Of a stretch of 37,797 bases of DNA, positions 34,859-37,797 are shown one piece after another (positions within the stretch are counted from its first letter, which is position 1; every line of letters starts with the position of its first letter). Made by a program: the position numbers and the translations under genes. This stretch comes from a virus. The notes beneath the pieces are model-generated. The model saw only the letters and a program-made list of their open reading frames with translations. It had not been told where the DNA came from and made no database searches. Location: the IMG/VR virus record IMGVR_UViG_3300021338_000001, positions 1 through 37,797 of that record. One strand, given 5' to 3'.

Positions 34859-36176
34859 TGGTATACGGCTTAATGAGCCTCAAGGTGAGTTTATAGCCTC
34901 AACAACTCCATTTAGGGGTTATGTTGGTGGCTATCGGGCAGGCAAGACTTTTGTAGGCTGCTTTAGGCTTTGGACTTTGGCAGTTAATTACCCAGGTATT
35001 AAGCTTGGTTATTTTGCTCCGACCTATCCACAAATCACAGATATTTTTTACGATACGATCGCAGAAGTTGGCGAGGCTTTTTCTCATCATGTTGGCTTGC
35101 AGTGTTGGGTTGATATTAATGTATCAAGTAAGACAGCAAAGCTAATGGTTGGCCGTAAATGCTATGCAACTGTTAAGTGCCGCTCAATGGAGCACGCGCA
35201 CAGAATAGTAGGTTTTGATATTAGCCATGCTTTAGTTGATGAAATCGACACCATGAAAAAGGCCAAGGCTGATGCGGCATGGAAAAAGATAGTCGCTCGA
35301 ATGTCATCGGTTCGGGATGATTACAAAGTTAATACAGTTGATTTTACGACTACGCCAGAGGGCTTTAATTGGATGTATGACTTTTTTGTCAAGCAGCTAA
35401 GGGAAAAGCCAGAAATGCAAAAGTATTACTCATTGGTTAAAGCTAGCACACTAAAGAATGCTAAAAACTTGCCTGATGATTACATAGATAAATTATATGC
35501 AACTTACCCTGGTAATTTAGTTGATGCTTATGTCAACGGTGACTTTGTAAACTTAACAAGCGGCACTGTTTACCCGCAATTCGATAGGCAGCTAAATAAC
35601 TCAACTGAGCAATACCAGCAAGGCGAGTCTATTTATGTAGGTATGGACTTTAACGTAGGTCGAATGTGTGCGGTTGTTTACGTCTTGAGAAACGGCAAAC
35701 CTCATGCAGTTGACGAGTTTATAGATGCTTACGATACACCTGAAATGATTAGGTTGATTAAGCGCAAATACTGGCGTGAGGTGTCAGAGGGTGAATTTGA
35801 AAAGCTTAACACTATTTACGTTTACCCTGATAGCTCAGGTAAAAACCGCAAATCAGTCGGGGCAAGTGAAACTGATATAAGCTTACTTAAAAATGCAGGC
35901 TTTACAGTTAGAGCGAAATCAAAGAATCCACCGGTAAAAGACCGGGTGAACTCAATGAATGCGGCCTTCTGCAACTCGAAAGGTGAGCGTACTTTATTTG
36001 TTAATACCAAGCTTTGCCCGCACTATACAGAGAAGCTAGAGCAGCAAGTTTACAATGATAGAGGTGAGCCAGACAAAGACGGCACAGAAGACGTCAATGA
36101 CGCTGGTGGCTATTATATCGCATATGAATACCCTATAATCAAGCCTATGTGGACAGGCGGATTAAAAATGAGATAA
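34845..36176 (+). CDS. terL: Terminase large subunit
   Basis: The 443-aa protein is the packaging motor. Walker A is GGYRAGKT (28-35), Walker B HALVDEID (Asp132, Glu133). The C-terminal nuclease has GMDFNVG, then IYVYPDSSG and DGTEDVNDAGGYY as the acidic residues. Start is ATG 34845; two TTG codons lie before it. It overlaps terS by 14 bases. Whether packaging is headful or by cos cannot be told here; the circular, k-mer-overlapping contig is compatible with circular permutation. Confidence 0.94.
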   Translation: MPLSDGIRLNEPQGEFIASTTPFRGYVGGYRAGKTFVGCFRLWTLAVNYPGIKLGYFAPTYPQITDIFYDTIAEVGEAFSHHVGLQCWVDINVSSKTAKLMVGRKCYATVKCRSMEHAHRIVGFDISHALVDEIDTMKKAKADAAWKKIVARMSSVRDDYKVNTVDFTTTPEGFNWMYDFFVKQLREKPEMQKYYSLVKASTLKNAKNLPDDYIDKLYATYPGNLVDAYVNGDFVNLTSGTVYPQFDRQLNNSTEQYQQGESIYVGMDFNVGRMCAVVYVLRNGKPHAVDEFIDAYDTPEMIRLIKRKYWREVSEGEFEKLNTIYVYPDSSGKNRKSVGASETDISLLKNAGFTVRAKSKNPPVKDRVNSMNAAFCNSKGERTLFVNTKLCPHYTEKLEQQVYNDRGEPDKDGTEDVNDAGGYYIAYEYPIIKPMWTGGLKMR

Positions 36177-36178
36177 AT

Positions 36179-37657
36179 ATGAATGCTAACACTTTAGTAA
36201 ATCCAGAATACGCACTTAACTATAAGAAATATCAGTTAGTGCGCGACTGTATTAATGACATGGTAAAACAGCGTGCCTGTAGAGGTGCAAGCTGTGTTTA
36301 TGAGCACCAACAAGCGGTAAACCAAGGTTATATAGTAAGAGCGCCTGATATTAGCGACGAGTCTTACTACGCCTTTGCTAATCGAGCTGTATTTAAAAAC
36401 TATGTAGGCAATACGCTTGATATTTTATGCGGTGCAGCAATGATGCGACCTTACAAATTAACCGGTGAAAGTTTAGATGACCAAGAGCAAGATCTTCCCG
36501 AGTCGATCGCCTACATTACCGAAACATTTACGCGATCAGGTAACAGCTACTACGACAGCTTAAAAGAAAAGCTGCGTGAGGTTTGCTCAGTTGGTAGATA
36601 TGGCGTTTGGGTTGATTATCCAGGTTCAAGCGGTGAAAGAACAGCGGCAGACATTAAGCAAAATCAACTGTACGCTAGAGCGCAAGCTTTTAAGGCTGAG
36701 AATATCAAAGACTGGTCAGAAAAGATCATAAACGGACGCAAGCAACTAAACTACGTTCGCTTGGAGGAGTGTCGCACTGAAATAGACTTTTCTAATGGCT
36801 CGCCTAACCGTGTTGAGTTTAATGTTTGTTACGAACTTTATCTTGATGATGAGGGTTATTACAGCGTGAAGCTTGATGATGGCACTAACGAAATTATATA
36901 CCAGCCTACTTTAGGCAATGGCGAAAAGCTTGATTTCATCCCATTCCAGTTTTACGGCTCGATTGACAACACGCCAAGCGTTGATCCACTTCCACTGTAT
37001 AAGATAGCCGAAATTAACATTGCATTGTTTAACTCTGATGCGACTATGAGGCAGGCTACATGGCTATTCGGTTCGCCTACTGCGACATTTAGCTTGAACC
37101 AAGATGTATCACCAGAAGAGTTTATGAGAATTAACGGCATTGCAGAAGGTGGTTCACCGGTGTTTGGTGGCTCTGCTTATGTTGGCTGTGAGATTGGTTT
37201 AGCTCAGATTAGCGTTGATTCAATGTTACTTGAAACCATGGATAAAGACGTCGATTCAATGGCTCAAATTGGCGCACAGATTATAACTGTTGGCCAAAAC
37301 GAAACAGCGGAAGCGGCGAGAATTAGGAAAAGCTCAAGCCTTGCAAGTCTTGGCGGCATAGTTAGCAACATTGAAGCGGGCGACAGAAATGTCATTAAGT
37401 GGATGATGATGTTTAACAACCAAAGCGGCCAGCCTGATGAGTTTATTTTAGAGCTTAACCGTAAATTCTATGATGACGGAATTAGCCCGCAAATGATGCA
37501 GCAGTTGCTAACCATGAATTTCCAAGGTAAATACCCTGATGAGTATTTATTCAAAGTAATGAAAGAAAACAACCTTACGCTTGATGGTGATACTGCTATG
37601 GATTACAAGGAAAGGCTAGGTAATGAAATACCTAGCACTAATATGAATTTAGAATAG
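36179..37657 (+). CDS. Portal protein, DUF4055 / SPP1 gp6-like
   Basis: The 492-aa protein follows terL and is the portal, the ring through which DNA enters the head. Its features fit the DUF4055 portal family: an N-terminal ALNYKKYQLVRDCINDMVKQRA, TLDILCGAAMMRPYKL, a LREVCSVGRYGVWVDYPG segment, the stem-like region and a C-terminal IRKSSSLASLGGIVSNIEAGD. Start is ATG 36179 after GAGAT; a GTG ten codons earlier lies inside terL. It ends at a terminator shared with the convergent gene on the other strand, instead of running on to MuF. Confidence 0.88.
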   Translation: MNANTLVNPEYALNYKKYQLVRDCINDMVKQRACRGASCVYEHQQAVNQGYIVRAPDISDESYYAFANRAVFKNYVGNTLDILCGAAMMRPYKLTGESLDDQEQDLPESIAYITETFTRSGNSYYDSLKEKLREVCSVGRYGVWVDYPGSSGERTAADIKQNQLYARAQAFKAENIKDWSEKIINGRKQLNYVRLEECRTEIDFSNGSPNRVEFNVCYELYLDDEGYYSVKLDDGTNEIIYQPTLGNGEKLDFIPFQFYGSIDNTPSVDPLPLYKIAEINIALFNSDATMRQATWLFGSPTATFSLNQDVSPEEFMRINGIAEGGSPVFGGSAYVGCEIGLAQISVDSMLLETMDKDVDSMAQIGAQIITVGQNETAEAARIRKSSSLASLGGIVSNIEAGDRNVIKWMMMFNNQSGQPDEFILELNRKFYDDGISPQMMQQLLTMNFQGKYPDEYLFKVMKENNLTLDGDTAMDYKERLGNEIPSTNMNLE

Positions 37658-37662
37658 AAAAC

Positions 37663-37686
37663 AAAGCCCCGCTATTGGGGCTTTTT
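37663..37686. terminator. Bidirectional terminator at the join
   Basis: AAAGCCCC-GCTATT-GGGGCTTT followed by TT. It ends the packaging operon and, on the minus strand, the gene at 2-793. The repeat copy at the window start begins in its loop. Confidence 0.85.
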
Positions 37687-37797
37687 AGTTATGTTGTATT
37701 TAGAGATAAGTGTATCAGTTATTTCTAATGCCTCAGCGCCTGTTATAAAATTGTATTTATCGCAAAGATAAACCGCAATATCATCGCGCAATTCTTC
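37671..37797. repeat. Right copy of 127-bp terminal overlap
   Basis: Identical to bases 1-127. It repeats the loop and right arm of the terminator and the 3' end of the minus-strand gene at 2-793; no additional gene begins here. Confidence 0.93.

Noticed and set aside
1-37797. 127-bp direct terminal repeat as a physical packaging end (DTR)
   Set aside because: The length matches a common assembler k-mer and the ends fall in a terminator loop and a gene end, not at a packaging-type site. Read-depth at the ends would decide.

Overview
The window is a complete genome of a tailed double-stranded DNA phage with siphovirus-type gene content. It has a terminase pair, a DUF4055-type portal, a MuF-type head protein, scaffold, capsid, a neck set, a tube protein, frameshifted tail chaperones, a tape measure, and tip and fibre proteins. 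The first and last 127 bases are identical (1-127 = 37671-37797). That length matches a common maximum assembler k-mer, so I read this as a circular contig of about 37,670 unique bases with an assembly overlap, not a biological terminal repeat. The moderately AT-rich sequence, Shine-Dalgarno-led genes, ERF/SSB/exonuclease recombination set, GTA-type holin, NinB-like and Ref-like proteins suggest a gammaproteobacterial host, plausibly marine (Alteromonadales or Vibrionales). The host is inference.

Layout, going round the circle. 34.4-37.66 kb carries terS, terL and portal on the + strand. Across the join, 0-2.7 kb is a cassette of five small minus-strand genes, a candidate non-coding RNA (about 1915-2050) and one orphan + gene; it separates the portal from the MuF head gene. 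2.8-19.8 kb is the late + strand region (MuF, scaffold, capsid, head fibre, neck, tube, chaperones, tape measure, tip, spike). Two short minus-strand cassettes of small, mostly membrane, proteins interrupt it (7.2-7.4 and 10.35-10.9 kb). 19.8-24.8 kb runs on the minus strand from a small Cro/C1-type regulator through ERF, a PolB-type 3'-5' exonuclease and SSB, then through HTH and hypothetical genes to endolysin and holin. 24.9-31.7 kb is the early/replication + operon: small genes, HNH protein, an O-like initiator holding four iterons, DnaB-type helicase, Ref-like nuclease, RuvC-like resolvase, NinB-like protein and Dam-type methyltransferase. 31.7-34.3 kb holds a second candidate RNA (about 31776-32025), a tRNA/tmRNA 3'-end-like sequence, membrane proteins, micro-ORFs and small accessory genes leading into terS.

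The most unusual content is non-coding. The two candidate RNAs each have a promoter and terminator, and they share the ordered blocks GGAGGTGA, GCGTTAAA, GTAACAA and TCGTG, the last at the inner edge of a long helix. The first forms a 26-bp stem whose loop is complementary to two upstream segments. Hairpins of the form NNATC-AGGA-GATNN, with covarying stems, lie before terS (two copies) and scaffold (one copy). A family of GTTATA/TATAAC motifs sits in most intergenic control regions. I saw no integrase, CRISPR array, retron, insertion sequence or complete tRNA gene.
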